The position numbers were made by a program, and so were the translations under genes. 54,381 nt of DNA from assembly GCA_916988195.3 (NCBI GenBank), contig CAKASQ030000018.1, positions 1 to 54,381 of the forward strand, read 5' to 3'. Position 1 is the stretch's first letter; each line of letters begins with the position of its first letter. Shown piece after piece: positions 1-7,432 of this stretch. This DNA is from Oscillospiraceae bacterium. Lineage in GTDB: Bacteria; Bacillota; Clostridia; Oscillospirales; Oscillospiraceae. The notes under the pieces are model-generated. The model saw nothing but the letters and a program-made list of their open reading frames with translations, made no database searches and was not told the DNA's origin.

Positions 1-84
1 ACGCGGTTTGTTCCTGACTATGAAATACCGATATTCGCAAAAGTCCTCGGCGTATCTGTTTTGTGGCTTTTGGGCATTGAGTAA
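1..84 (+). CDS. C-terminal end of a regulator-like protein (partial)
   Basis: Only the last 27 codons and the TAA stop lie inside the window; the start is off the left edge. The tail contains IFAKVLGVSVLWLLG, a pattern of short amphipathic helices seen near the end of small Cro/C1 (XRE) helix-turn-helix proteins. A terminator follows at once, so this is the last gene of its transcript. Its position beside hicAB and a transposase suggests a mobile-element regulator, but too little is visible to be firm. Confidence 0.4.
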   Translation, partial: TRFVPDYEIPIFAKVLGVSVLWLLGIE

Positions 85-85
85 C

Positions 86-114
86 CCCGGCGGGATTTTT
101 CCTCGCCGGGTTTT
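86..114 (+). terminator. Intrinsic terminator after the partial regulator
   Basis: CCCGGCG and CGCCGGG form a 7-bp perfect GC stem around an 11-nt AT-rich loop, followed by TTTT. It begins right after the TAA stop of the partial gene. Confidence 0.75.
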
Positions 115-118
115 ATGA

Positions 119-180
119 TACACAAAAAATGTGTAAATTATTTTCTGATAGCTATTGACAAATACACATCAAATGTGTAT
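119..180 (+). promoter_or_regulatory. Paired palindromic operators in front of hicAB
   Basis: Two related inverted repeats are visible: TACACA-N5-TGTGTA at 119-135 and ATACACAT-caa-ATGTGTAT at 162-180. Their centres are 44 bp apart, about four helical turns, so a dimeric or tetrameric repressor could hold both on one DNA face. The second palindrome fills the spacer between the -35 and -10 boxes. HicB here has a C-terminal ribbon-helix-helix domain, so autorepression by HicB or HicAB is the natural reading (inference). Confidence 0.65.
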
Positions 181-183
181 AAT
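155..183 (+). promoter_or_regulatory. Consensus SigA promoter of hicAB
   Basis: TTGACA (155-160) and TATAAT (178-183) are separated by exactly 17 bp, a perfect consensus promoter 24 bp before the hicA start. Such a strong promoter needs tight repression, which fits the operator overlapping it. Confidence 0.85.
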
Positions 184-206
184 AGACAATGTAAGGAGGG
201 TCGAAC

Positions 207-380
207 GTGAAAACAAAAGATTTCATCGAACTATTAGAAAGAAACGGATGGAAATTCAAACGGCACGGCTCAAATCACGACATATACACGAAAGGCGGTG
301 AAAGGGAAAGCGTTCCGAGACACAGAGAAATCGACGAAGATTTAGCAAAGGCAATCATAAAACGGCGGGGGCTGAAATAA
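207..380 (+). CDS. hicA: HicA-family mRNA interferase toxin
   Basis: A 57-aa protein starting at GTG, 6 nt after an AAGGAGGG ribosome site. HicA toxins are small ribosome-independent mRNA cleaving proteins with a double-stranded-RNA-binding-like fold. The expected pattern is present: an N-terminal LLERNGW helix, then KRHGSNHDIY, which holds the catalytic histidine (His24) in the usual GSNH setting, then VPRH and a C-terminal helix. The length is normal for the family. The gene lies directly upstream of hicB in the usual toxin-first order, and the two are separated by 58 bp with a second ribosome site. It acts in the cytoplasm and should be neutralised by HicB. Identification is good. Confidence 0.85.
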   Translation: MKTKDFIELLERNGWKFKRHGSNHDIYTKGGERESVPRHREIDEDLAKAIIKRRGLK

Positions 381-438
381 GCCCCCTGCCGAACGCCTAT
401 AATTATATATGCTATGCGAATTTCAAGGAGGTTACAGT

Positions 439-837
439 ATGAAAGCGGCGTATCCTATCGTTATGACAAAAGGGAAAGAACACATCATTGTGTATGTGCC
501 GGATTTTAATATCAATACGGAGGGCGCGGACTACGCTGACGCTATGGAGATGGCACGCGATGCAATCGGGCTTGTAGGAATCGACATGGAAGATGATAAC
601 GAGAAGCTGCCGAAGCCGTCCAGCATTGACGAGGCAAAAAGCGGAGCGGAAAACGGCATTGTCACGCTTGTAGACGTTGACTTTACGGAGTATCGCAGGA
701 AGAATGACATGAAAACTGTACGCCGCAACGTATCGCTTCCGTCGTGGCTGGACGTTGCCGCGAAAGAAGCAAATGTAAACGTATCGGCGGTATTGGCACG
801 GGCGCTGAAACAGGAATTAAACCTCGCGGAAAGATAA
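439..837 (+). CDS. hicB: HicB-family antitoxin and autorepressor
   Basis: A 132-aa protein. The ATG at 439 is preferred over an in-frame ATG at 409 because AAGGAGG sits 7 nt before it. The N-terminal half (AYPIVMTKG... VPDFNIN) is the HicB partial RNase H-like fold that covers HicA. The C-terminal part, from about residue 92 (VRRNVSLPSWLDVAAKEA), is a ribbon-helix-helix DNA-binding domain. It should bind and inhibit HicA and repress the operon at the palindromes upstream. A terminator follows 15 bp downstream, so hicAB is a two-gene unit. HicBs have either RHH or HTH tails; this is the RHH type. Confidence 0.85.
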   Translation: MKAAYPIVMTKGKEHIIVYVPDFNINTEGADYADAMEMARDAIGLVGIDMEDDNEKLPKPSSIDEAKSGAENGIVTLVDVDFTEYRRKNDMKTVRRNVSLPSWLDVAAKEANVNVSAVLARALKQELNLAER

Positions 838-852
838 ACAATAAAGAAGCAA

Positions 853-875
853 GGGGCGGGAAACCGCCCCTTTTT
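853..875 (+). terminator. Terminator of hicAB
   Basis: GGGGCGG-GAAA-CCGCCCC is a perfect 7-bp GC stem with a GNRA-type tetraloop, followed by TTTTT. It separates hicAB from the transposase gene that begins 22 bp later. Confidence 0.9.
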
Positions 876-896
876 GCTATATATGGAGGGTATGAC

Positions 897-1943
897 ATGG
901 GCGAACAATACAAGCAGTTGCAGTTTCGGGACAGACTGAAAATTGAAGCGCGTCTGAATATCGGATACAAGCCGAAGCAGATAGCCGCAGACCTCGGCGT
1001 ACACGTCAGCACGATCTATCGGGAAGTGAAGCGCAGGACGTACACGCACATGAATTCAGACCTGACAACGGATATTCGGTACAGCCCTGAAATTGCCGAG
1101 GCACGTTATCAAGAAAGCCTGTCAGCAAAGGGCGCGCCGCTGAAAATCGGCAAGAATCATGCCGTCGCCACATTCATCGAAGATAAAATAATAAACGACG
1201 ATTATTCCCCGGCGGCGGTCTGCGCGCTTCTGCATCGGGAAGAATTTGCACATTTCGGTATGACGTTCTGCCGCGCCACGCTTTACAAGTATATCGACGA
1301 GGGCGTATTTCTGGAACTGACCAACGCCGATCTCCCGGAAAAGGGCGATCGGAAAAAGGAATACAAGAAAGTCCGCCCGCGTCAGAAGCGGGAAAGCCGG
1401 GGAACGCCGATTGACGAACGCCCGGAGATCATCAACGAACGCAAAGAACCGGGGCATTGGGAAATGGATACCGTTGTAGGAAAGAAAAAGACAAAGGCAC
1501 GCTTGCTTGTGCTGTCTGAGCGGGTGACACGCCGCGAGATCATCATACGCATAAAAGACGGCAGAGCGGAAACCGTCGTGCAGGCGCTTGACCGGCTGGA
1601 ACGGATTTACGGCGCGGCGTTCTATACGGTATTCAAGTCGATCACGGTTGACAACGGTTCGGAATTTGCGGATGCGGACGGAATCGCACGCAGCGCGATC
1701 AACGCCGAAGAAAAACGCACGGCGTTGTATTATTGTCATGCGTACTGCTCTTGCGAACGCGGAACGAACGAAAACATAAACCGCATGATTCGGCGGCGCT
1801 TCCCGAAAGGCACGGACTTTGAAACCGTCACGGACGCAGATGTTGCCCGTGTGGAAGATTGGATAAACAACTACCCACGCGAAATACTCGGCTTCCAGTC
1901 ATCCGCGCAGATGTTCAGCGCCGCGTTCGCCGCCGCTGCATAG
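897..1943 (+). CDS. IS30-family transposase
   Basis: A 348-aa DDE transposase. The ATG at 897 is chosen because GGAGGG lies 6 nt upstream; an earlier in-frame ATG overlaps hicB and has no ribosome site. The N-terminal helix-turn-helix (IAADLGVHVSTIYREVKRR, about residues 30-48) binds the element ends. The catalytic triad of the RNase H-like core is visible: Asp191 in HWEMDTVVGKK, Asp252 in TVDNGSEF and Glu292 in ERGTNENINRMIRR. All three are typical of IS30 enzymes, and the length is normal. No inverted repeat bounding a single IS could be found, because the left end may lie outside the window. The element may be full-length and active. Confidence 0.9.
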   Translation: MGEQYKQLQFRDRLKIEARLNIGYKPKQIAADLGVHVSTIYREVKRRTYTHMNSDLTTDIRYSPEIAEARYQESLSAKGAPLKIGKNHAVATFIEDKIINDDYSPAAVCALLHREEFAHFGMTFCRATLYKYIDEGVFLELTNADLPEKGDRKKEYKKVRPRQKRESRGTPIDERPEIINERKEPGHWEMDTVVGKKKTKARLLVLSERVTRREIIIRIKDGRAETVVQALDRLERIYGAAFYTVFKSITVDNGSEFADADGIARSAINAEEKRTALYYCHAYCSCERGTNENINRMIRRRFPKGTDFETVTDADVARVEDWINNYPREILGFQSSAQMFSAAFAAAA

Positions 1944-2077
1944 CCCCTGAAATGCACCTTGACAACGCCTTTTTGCCGAGGTAAAAAGGTATCATAAAAA
2001 TATTTCTACTTTTTTCGCATTAAATACTTGACATTTGCGTATTCGGAAATTTTAAGAAATTTTAAGTCTCGTTACAG

Positions 2078-2106
2078 AAAAAATGGGCGGCTCAAAAGAG
2101 CCGCCC
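2078..2106 (-). terminator. Terminator of the acn-icd operon
   Basis: GGGCGGCTC-AAAA-GAGCCGCCC forms a 9-bp perfect stem. Read on the minus strand it is followed by a run of T (complement of gaaaaaat). It lies 9 bp beyond the icd stop codon. Confidence 0.9.
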
Positions 2107-2114
2107 GGAAATCA

Positions 2115-3335
2115 TTATGCAGATAACAGCGTCTCTAACCGCGCGCGGATGAGCTTCAAAAGCTTCCCGTTTTCCGGCATCTCCTTAAGCTCCGAGGGGT
2201 CGCACAGATGCGCGAGATCTTCGGAAAGATAGCCTTCCTCGAATACATCGACACCTGCCCGCGAGAGGCAGTCGGCATAGTGCATGAGCGCCTCGTTTCC
2301 GTCGAGCTCGCCGCGCTTGCGGAGCGCGCCCGCCCATGCGGCAATCGTCGCGAGGGGATTGGTTGAGACGGGCTTTCCTTCGCGCCATCTGCGGTAGTGG
2401 TCGACGACGGTCCCGTGCGCGGCTTCGTATTCGAAGTTGCCATCCGGCGAGACGAGGACGCTCGTCATCATGGGAAGGCTTCCGGAGGCGGCGGCAATGA
2501 GGTCGCTCATCACGTCTCCATCGTAATTTTTGCACGCCCAGATCATGCCGCCCTCGGAGCGGATGACCTTCGCAGCCACGTCGTCGATGAGTGCGTAGCG
2601 ATAGTGAAGGCCGGCGGCTTCAAATTGGTCTTTGAACTCCTCGTCAAAGACCTTCTGGAACAGGAGCTTGAAGGTCTGATCATAGTCCTTGGAGATCGTG
2701 TCCTTGCTCGAGAACCACACGTCCTGATGCACCGACAGCGCGTAGGTAAAGCAGCAGCGGGCGAACGATAAAATGGAGTCGTCCCGGTTGTGCATCGCCT
2801 GCAACACGCCAGGGCCCTTGAAGTCATAGACGGTCTGCCGGGAGAGCTCCGCGCCGCTTTCATCGGTGAAGACCAGCTCCGCTTTACCCGCGCCGGGGAC
2901 GCGGTACTCGACCGCCTTGTAGATATCGCCGTAGGCGTGCCGCGCGATGGTGATCGGCTTTTTCCAGCAGGAGACGACGGGCTTGACCTTGGAAATGAGG
3001 ATCGGGGTGCGGAAGACCGTGCCGTCGAGCGCGGCGCGGATGGTCGCGTTGGGAGACTTCCAGAGCTTTTTGAGGTGATATTCCTCCTGCCGCTGCAAAT
3101 TGGGTGTGATCGTCGCGCATTTGACGCCGACATGCAGGCGCTTGATTGCTTCCGCAGCCTGCACGGTCACGGTGTCTTCCGTTTTATCGCGGTTCTGGAT
3201 GGAGAGGTCGTAGTATTCGGTATTGAGGTCGACAAAGGGGAGAATCAGCTCGTCCTTGATCATGCCCCACAGAACGCGGGTCATTTCATCGCCGTCGAGT
3301 TCCGCGATGGCGTTTTGCATCTTGATTTTTTCCAT
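2115..3335 (-). CDS. icd: NADP-type isocitrate dehydrogenase
   Basis: A 406-aa protein of the eukaryote-like isocitrate dehydrogenase subfamily, which oxidatively decarboxylates isocitrate to 2-oxoglutarate. Visible landmarks are GDEMTRVLW near residue 15, YYDLSIQNRDKTED, the substrate-binding loop KSPNATIR (93-100) followed by GTVFR, the metal-binding DVMSDL, and EAAHGTVVDHYRRW near residue 310, where NADP-preferring enzymes carry basic residues. The start ATG follows an AAGGAG site inside the tail of the upstream aconitase gene; only 3 bp separate that stop from this start, so the two are translationally close. Together with acn and citrate synthase it makes 2-oxoglutarate for glutamate synthesis. 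Confidence is high. Confidence 0.92.
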   Translation of the reverse strand: MEKIKMQNAIAELDGDEMTRVLWGMIKDELILPFVDLNTEYYDLSIQNRDKTEDTVTVQAAEAIKRLHVGVKCATITPNLQRQEEYHLKKLWKSPNATIRAALDGTVFRTPILISKVKPVVSCWKKPITIARHAYGDIYKAVEYRVPGAGKAELVFTDESGAELSRQTVYDFKGPGVLQAMHNRDDSILSFARCCFTYALSVHQDVWFSSKDTISKDYDQTFKLLFQKVFDEEFKDQFEAAGLHYRYALIDDVAAKVIRSEGGMIWACKNYDGDVMSDLIAAASGSLPMMTSVLVSPDGNFEYEAAHGTVVDHYRRWREGKPVSTNPLATIAAWAGALRKRGELDGNEALMHYADCLSRAGVDVFEEGYLSEDLAHLCDPSELKEMPENGKLLKLIRARLETLLSA

Positions 3336-3338
3336 GAC

Positions 3339-5585
3339 TTACTCCTTTTTCTGTGCGGCGTAGTGGTTCATGAGGCAGCCGCGCAGCAGCAGCTCGCGCT
3401 CTTCAGCGGATGTGTTTTTGAGCCAGAGCGTCAGAGCTTCCACGCTGCCGTTCGCGCGGAGAACGGTTGCCGGGAAGCATTCGTCTCCGGCTTCCACCTT
3501 GCATTTCACATCGGGAACGAAGATAAAGTCGCCGGGTTCTGCGGTAAAGTCGGTACCGGGCTCCAGCGTAAACGGGAGCATGCCCCAGTTGACGCAGTTC
3601 GAGCGGTAGCGTTTTGTGGCGAATTCATAGCAGATATTCGCGCAGCCGCCGAGCACTCTCTGGCAGGACGCGGCCTGTTCGCGCGCAGAGCCGTCGCCGG
3701 GCTTGTTGGCAAAGATCACAGAGCCGAGCTGCATGGTTTTTGCAGTGTCCTTCGGAAGACCAAGCTTTGCGAGAACGGCTTCCAGTTCCGGCGGGACAAG
3801 GCCGTCTGCACGGGCCAGCTCCAGGCTATGCGTCGCATTTGCGCGGGCGACATACTCGGGGTCCCGGCGGGAGAGGGCAAAGGTCGCAAGCTTCAGGGGG
3901 TTCGAGCGGTACGACGATGTTTCGCCCGAGGGGATCAGCTCGTCCGTCGTGGTCACGGGGTCGCGCAGGACGGAGGCCACCTGCATGAGAAGGTTTTCCG
4001 AGAGCGCCGGGATCTTCGGCCATTCGGTAATATTGGGCCCGAATTTCAGCGCATGCTCCGGCTGGGGATTGCCCGCGCCAAAGTAGACGCGTTTTTTGTA
4101 AACATCCGCGTCAAATGTACGCGTGACAGGCTTCGGCGCGTCATAGGAAACGTCCGCGGCAGAGGTGAGCACGCCGTGGTTTCGTGCGGTCGCTGCAATC
4201 GAGCGCGCGTCCATCAAGATAACCCCGGCCAGCTGACCGTTTCCGGGCTTCGAGCCCTCGCGGTTCGGGAAGTTTCGCGTCGTGTGGCGGATGGAAAGGG
4301 CATTGTTGGCCGGAACGTCGCCCGCGCCGAAGCAGGGGCCGCAGAAGCAGGGCTTAAACAGCGCGCCTGCCTCCAGAAGCTGCTGCTGCACGCCGTTTCG
4401 GATGAGCTCAAGGTTCACGGGGATGGACGGGGGATAGACCGAAAGCGAGAAGTCACCGCAGCCCACGTCGTAGCCGTTCAGAATGGAGGCGGCCTCCGCG
4501 ATATTGTCGTACATGCCGCCTGAGCAGCCTGCGATCACGCCCTGATCGACTATCAGCTTGCCGTTTACGATCTTGTTTGTCAGATGAAGCTCTGCTTTGC
4601 CGCCGAACTGCTCATGCGCCCGCTGTTCCACCTCGCGCAGGTAGTCGCCGGGGGAAGCAATCAGCTCTCGCAGCGTGACAGCCTCAGACGGGTGGAAGGG
4701 AAGCGCCGCCATGGGCTCGAGTTTCGAGAGGTCAATTTCGATGCAGCTGTCATAGTACGCGCCTTCTTCCACGCGCAGCGGGCGGTAAGCGTCCGGCCGG
4801 CCGTGGATGGCGAGGTATTCTTCGACCTTCTCGTCCGTCTCCCAGATGGAGCTCAAGCAGGCCGTCTCGGTCGTCATCACGTCAATGCCGATGCGGAAAT
4901 CCATCGGAAGATGTTTGACGCCGGGGCCCGCGAACTCAAGCACCTTATTTTTGACAAAGCCGTTTTTATACGTTGCACCGCAAAGCGCGATGGCCACATC
5001 GTGCGGCCCCACGCCATGGGGCACTTCGCCCGTCAGCCAGACGAGCACGACCTGCGGCTTTGCAACATCATATGTGTTTTGCAGCAGCTGCTTGACAAGC
5101 TCGGGGCCGCCCTCGCCAATGCCCATGGTGCCGATCGCGCCGTAGCGGGTGTGGCTGTCGGAGCCCAGGATCATTTTGCCGCAGCCGGTCATCATCTCGC
5201 GCGCGTACTGATGGATAACGGCCTGATTGGCGGGCACGTAATCGCCGCCATATTTGATGGCCGCGGAGAGACCGAAGACGTGGTCGTCCTCGTTGATCGT
5301 TCCGCCGACGGCGCAAAGGCTGTTGTGGCAGTTGGTCAGAACGTAGGGGACAGGGAAGCGCGTCAGGCCGCTGGCTCTTGCTGTCTGGATGATGCCGACG
5401 TAGGTGATATCGTGGGAGATCAGGCTGTCGAAGGTGATGTGGAGCTGGCCGTCTGCCGCGCTTTTATTGTGGCTGGCCAAAATCTTCGCGGCAATGGTTT
5501 TTTCCTTCGCGCCGCTGTCATATGCGCCGGCGATTACGGGCTTGCCGCCATGAATCGTTACGCCGCTGTCAATCAATCGGATCAT
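3339..5585 (-). CDS. acn: Aconitase-family hydratase (aconitate hydratase)
   Basis: A 748-aa protein of the aconitase superfamily, expected to isomerise citrate to isocitrate with a 4Fe-4S cluster. The start at 5585 (MIRLIDSG) is preferred because AAAGGA sits 9 nt away; an ATG 6 nt earlier is too close to it. Landmarks are NCHNSLCAVGG, GSDSHTRYGAIGTMGIGEGG, and the candidate cluster cysteines in AGCSGGMYD and CFCGPCFGAG. In the C-terminal swivel domain GDGSARE resembles the GSSRE substrate loop. The size and pattern are closer to YbhJ-like putative hydratases than to classical AcnA (about 900 aa) or the 640-aa form, so substrate is inferred mainly from the neighbours icd and gltA. Confidence 0.82.
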   Translation of the reverse strand: MIRLIDSGVTIHGGKPVIAGAYDSGAKEKTIAAKILASHNKSAADGQLHITFDSLISHDITYVGIIQTARASGLTRFPVPYVLTNCHNSLCAVGGTINEDDHVFGLSAAIKYGGDYVPANQAVIHQYAREMMTGCGKMILGSDSHTRYGAIGTMGIGEGGPELVKQLLQNTYDVAKPQVVLVWLTGEVPHGVGPHDVAIALCGATYKNGFVKNKVLEFAGPGVKHLPMDFRIGIDVMTTETACLSSIWETDEKVEEYLAIHGRPDAYRPLRVEEGAYYDSCIEIDLSKLEPMAALPFHPSEAVTLRELIASPGDYLREVEQRAHEQFGGKAELHLTNKIVNGKLIVDQGVIAGCSGGMYDNIAEAASILNGYDVGCGDFSLSVYPPSIPVNLELIRNGVQQQLLEAGALFKPCFCGPCFGAGDVPANNALSIRHTTRNFPNREGSKPGNGQLAGVILMDARSIAATARNHGVLTSAADVSYDAPKPVTRTFDADVYKKRVYFGAGNPQPEHALKFGPNITEWPKIPALSENLLMQVASVLRDPVTTTDELIPSGETSSYRSNPLKLATFALSRRDPEYVARANATHSLELARADGLVPPELEAVLAKLGLPKDTAKTMQLGSVIFANKPGDGSAREQAASCQRVLGGCANICYEFATKRYRSNCVNWGMLPFTLEPGTDFTAEPGDFIFVPDVKCKVEAGDECFPATVLRANGSVEALTLWLKNTSAEERELLLRGCLMNHYAAQKKE

Positions 5586-5670
5586 GTGCATCCGTCCTTT
5601 CCGCTGTGCTGCGTCCGGGAAATACCCGGCAGTTTTCATGCCAACAGTATAGCAAGGCTCACCGAAAAAT

Positions 5671-5830
5671 GCAAGAAGAAAATGAATGAAATTTCTTAAT
5701 ACTTGCAAAAATCTTGCATTTTATAGGGGAATGCAACGGAAAATTCAATTATGCAAAGAAATTATAAAGAAATTTGAATTTTTAAAAATTAGTTCTTGCA
5801 TTTTTGAAAAAGTGTCGTTATAATGAGCCC
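5671..5830. promoter_or_regulatory. Shared control region between acn and gltA with repeated TTGCA motifs
   Basis: This AT-rich stretch between divergent genes holds at least six copies of TTGCA/TGCAA, including two of TCTTGCATTTT, one of which supplies the -35 box of the gltA promoter. Several copies are in inverted orientation. Such clustering suggests binding sites of a dimeric regulator co-controlling citrate synthase, aconitase and isocitrate dehydrogenase. The regulator is not identifiable here. Confidence 0.5.
5796..5824 (+). promoter_or_regulatory. Promoter of citrate synthase
   Basis: TTGCAT (5796-5801) and TATAAT (5819-5824) are spaced 17 bp apart, 44 bp upstream of the gltA start codon. 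The -35 box is itself one of the repeated TTGCAT motifs, so a regulator bound there would compete with RNA polymerase. Confidence 0.8.
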
Positions 5831-5868
5831 AACATGAAAACAGCTCTTGCTTAAAGGAGAAGAACACC

Positions 5869-7248
5869 ATGGAACGTGAAATGGATTTGCGCGGCAAAGA
5901 AGCAGTCTCCCTCAGCAGCCTTGTGAAACAGGAATATCAGATCCCGGACAGCTATTACTTTGGTGAGGTCAAGCGCGGCCTTCGCAACAGCGACGGCACG
6001 GGCGTACTCATCGGCGTGACGAAGGTCGGCAGCGTGCAGGGCTATCTGATCGAAGACGGCCGCCGCATTCCGGTCCCCGGCAAGCTCTATTATCGCGGCA
6101 TTGACCTCAACGAGATCGTCGAAGCGCACCGCAAAAGCGGCACATTTGGCTACGAGGAGGTCGCGTATCTGCTGCTCATGGGGCATCTGCCGACAAAATC
6201 CGAGCTTTCCTATTTTAACGATATCATGTGCAGGGCCAGAAAGCTGCCCGAGGGCTTCACGGAGGGGATGATCATGCGCCATCCGAGCCGGGACATTATG
6301 AATGACCTTGCCCGAAGCGTGCTGCTGCTCTACTCCTACGACGAAAATCCCGACGATATTTCGGCGGAGAACCTGCTCACACAGTCCATCAAGCTCATTG
6401 GCTCGTTCCCGGCGATCGTTGCAAACGCCTACGCAGTGAACCGCCACTATTTTGACGGCGAGTCTCTTCACATCCACTACCCGAGCGCAGAGCTCTCGGC
6501 GGCGGAAAACTTTTTGCGGATGATCCGCCCGGACGCAAGCTACACGGAGGAAGAGGCACATCTTCTGGATATGATGATGATGATCCACGCCGAGCACGGC
6601 GGCGGCAACAACTCAACGTTCGTCTGCCGCGCCCTGTCTTCGAGCGGCACGGACACCTACAGCGCGATTGCGGGCGCGGTTGGGTCACTCAAGGGGCCCC
6701 TGCACGGCGGCGCGAACGCCAAGGTCATGCAGATGTTCCGCGACGTGAAGGCGCACGTGGACGCAAAGGACGATGGCTCAATTCGCGACTATCTCGTAAA
6801 ATTACTTGCACGTGAGGTGGGCGACCGGTCCGGTAAGATTTATGGTCTTGGCCACGCGGTCTATACGCTCTCCGACCCGCGCGCGGTGCTGATCAAGGCG
6901 TATGCGGGACATCTGGCAGAGGTCAAGGGCTTTGCCGACGATTTTGAGCTGCTGGAGAAGGTCGAGACGATCGGCGCGCAGCTTTTGCAGGAAAAGCGCC
7001 GGAGCGACGACCCCATCTGTGCGAACGTCGATATGTACTCCGGCCTTGTGTACCATATGCTCGGCATCCCGCAGGAGGTCTTCACGCCGCTGTTCGCCAC
7101 GGCTCGTATCGCCGGCTGGTGCGCCAACCGGATAGAGGAGGTCCTGACCGGCAACCGCATCATGCGCCCGGCTTACCGCGCCGTCACCATCCACAACCAC
7201 TACGTTCCGATGCAAGAGCGCGAGGCGCACATGGAGCTGCCGGAGTAA
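5869..7248 (+). CDS. gltA: Citrate synthase
   Basis: A 459-aa citrate synthase condensing acetyl-CoA and oxaloacetate. The start ATG follows AAAGGAG by 9 nt. Active-site landmarks are HAEHGGGNNSTF, LHGGANAKVMQM, the catalytic histidine in GLGHAVYTLSDPRA and the catalytic aspartate region CANVDMYSGLVYHMLG. The N-terminal 50 residues (SLSSLVKQEYQIPDSYYFGEVKRGLRN region) are longer than in the shortest family members and are typical of clostridial enzymes. It is transcribed away from acn-icd from a shared control region, which points to co-regulation of the oxidative citrate arm. Two hairpins end the transcript. Confidence 0.93.
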   Translation: MEREMDLRGKEAVSLSSLVKQEYQIPDSYYFGEVKRGLRNSDGTGVLIGVTKVGSVQGYLIEDGRRIPVPGKLYYRGIDLNEIVEAHRKSGTFGYEEVAYLLLMGHLPTKSELSYFNDIMCRARKLPEGFTEGMIMRHPSRDIMNDLARSVLLLYSYDENPDDISAENLLTQSIKLIGSFPAIVANAYAVNRHYFDGESLHIHYPSAELSAAENFLRMIRPDASYTEEEAHLLDMMMMIHAEHGGGNNSTFVCRALSSSGTDTYSAIAGAVGSLKGPLHGGANAKVMQMFRDVKAHVDAKDDGSIRDYLVKLLAREVGDRSGKIYGLGHAVYTLSDPRAVLIKAYAGHLAEVKGFADDFELLEKVETIGAQLLQEKRRSDDPICANVDMYSGLVYHMLGIPQEVFTPLFATARIAGWCANRIEEVLTGNRIMRPAYRAVTIHNHYVPMQEREAHMELPE

Positions 7249-7309
7249 GAAACACCCCTTCGTAGGGGTCGATGCCCACATCAACCCAAATGAGGGCCTT
7301 TATGCAAAA

Positions 7310-7340
7310 AAGCGCATCCGTAGAACCTACGGATGCGCTT
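7310..7340. terminator. Bidirectional terminator downstream of gltA
   Basis: AAGCGCATCCGTAG and CTACGGATGCGCTT form a perfect 14-bp stem with a 3-nt loop. An A-run lies on the left, so it is strongest for leftward transcription, but it can also help stop gltA. Confidence 0.8.
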
Positions 7341-7371
7341 CGTTTACCTGTATGGCATACTGACTGAGGCA

Positions 7372-7401
7372 AAAATCGCCCGGCGAAAGCCGGGCGATTT
7401 T
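7372..7401. terminator. Bidirectional terminator between convergent gltA and the 5'-nucleotidase gene
   Basis: AAAATCGCCCGGC-GAAA-GCCGGGCGATTTT is a perfect 13-bp stem with a GAAA tetraloop. It has A-tract and T-tract flanks, so it works in both directions between the two convergent genes. Confidence 0.92.
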
Positions 7402-7432
7402 CTGTGTGAATGCGATTGCTTTTATGGAACGA

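Noticed and set aside
2790-4523. Long open frame on the plus strand antisense to icd and aconitase
   Set aside because: It has no ribosome site and no family resemblance. It exists because GC-rich codon use on the real strand leaves few stops on the opposite one.
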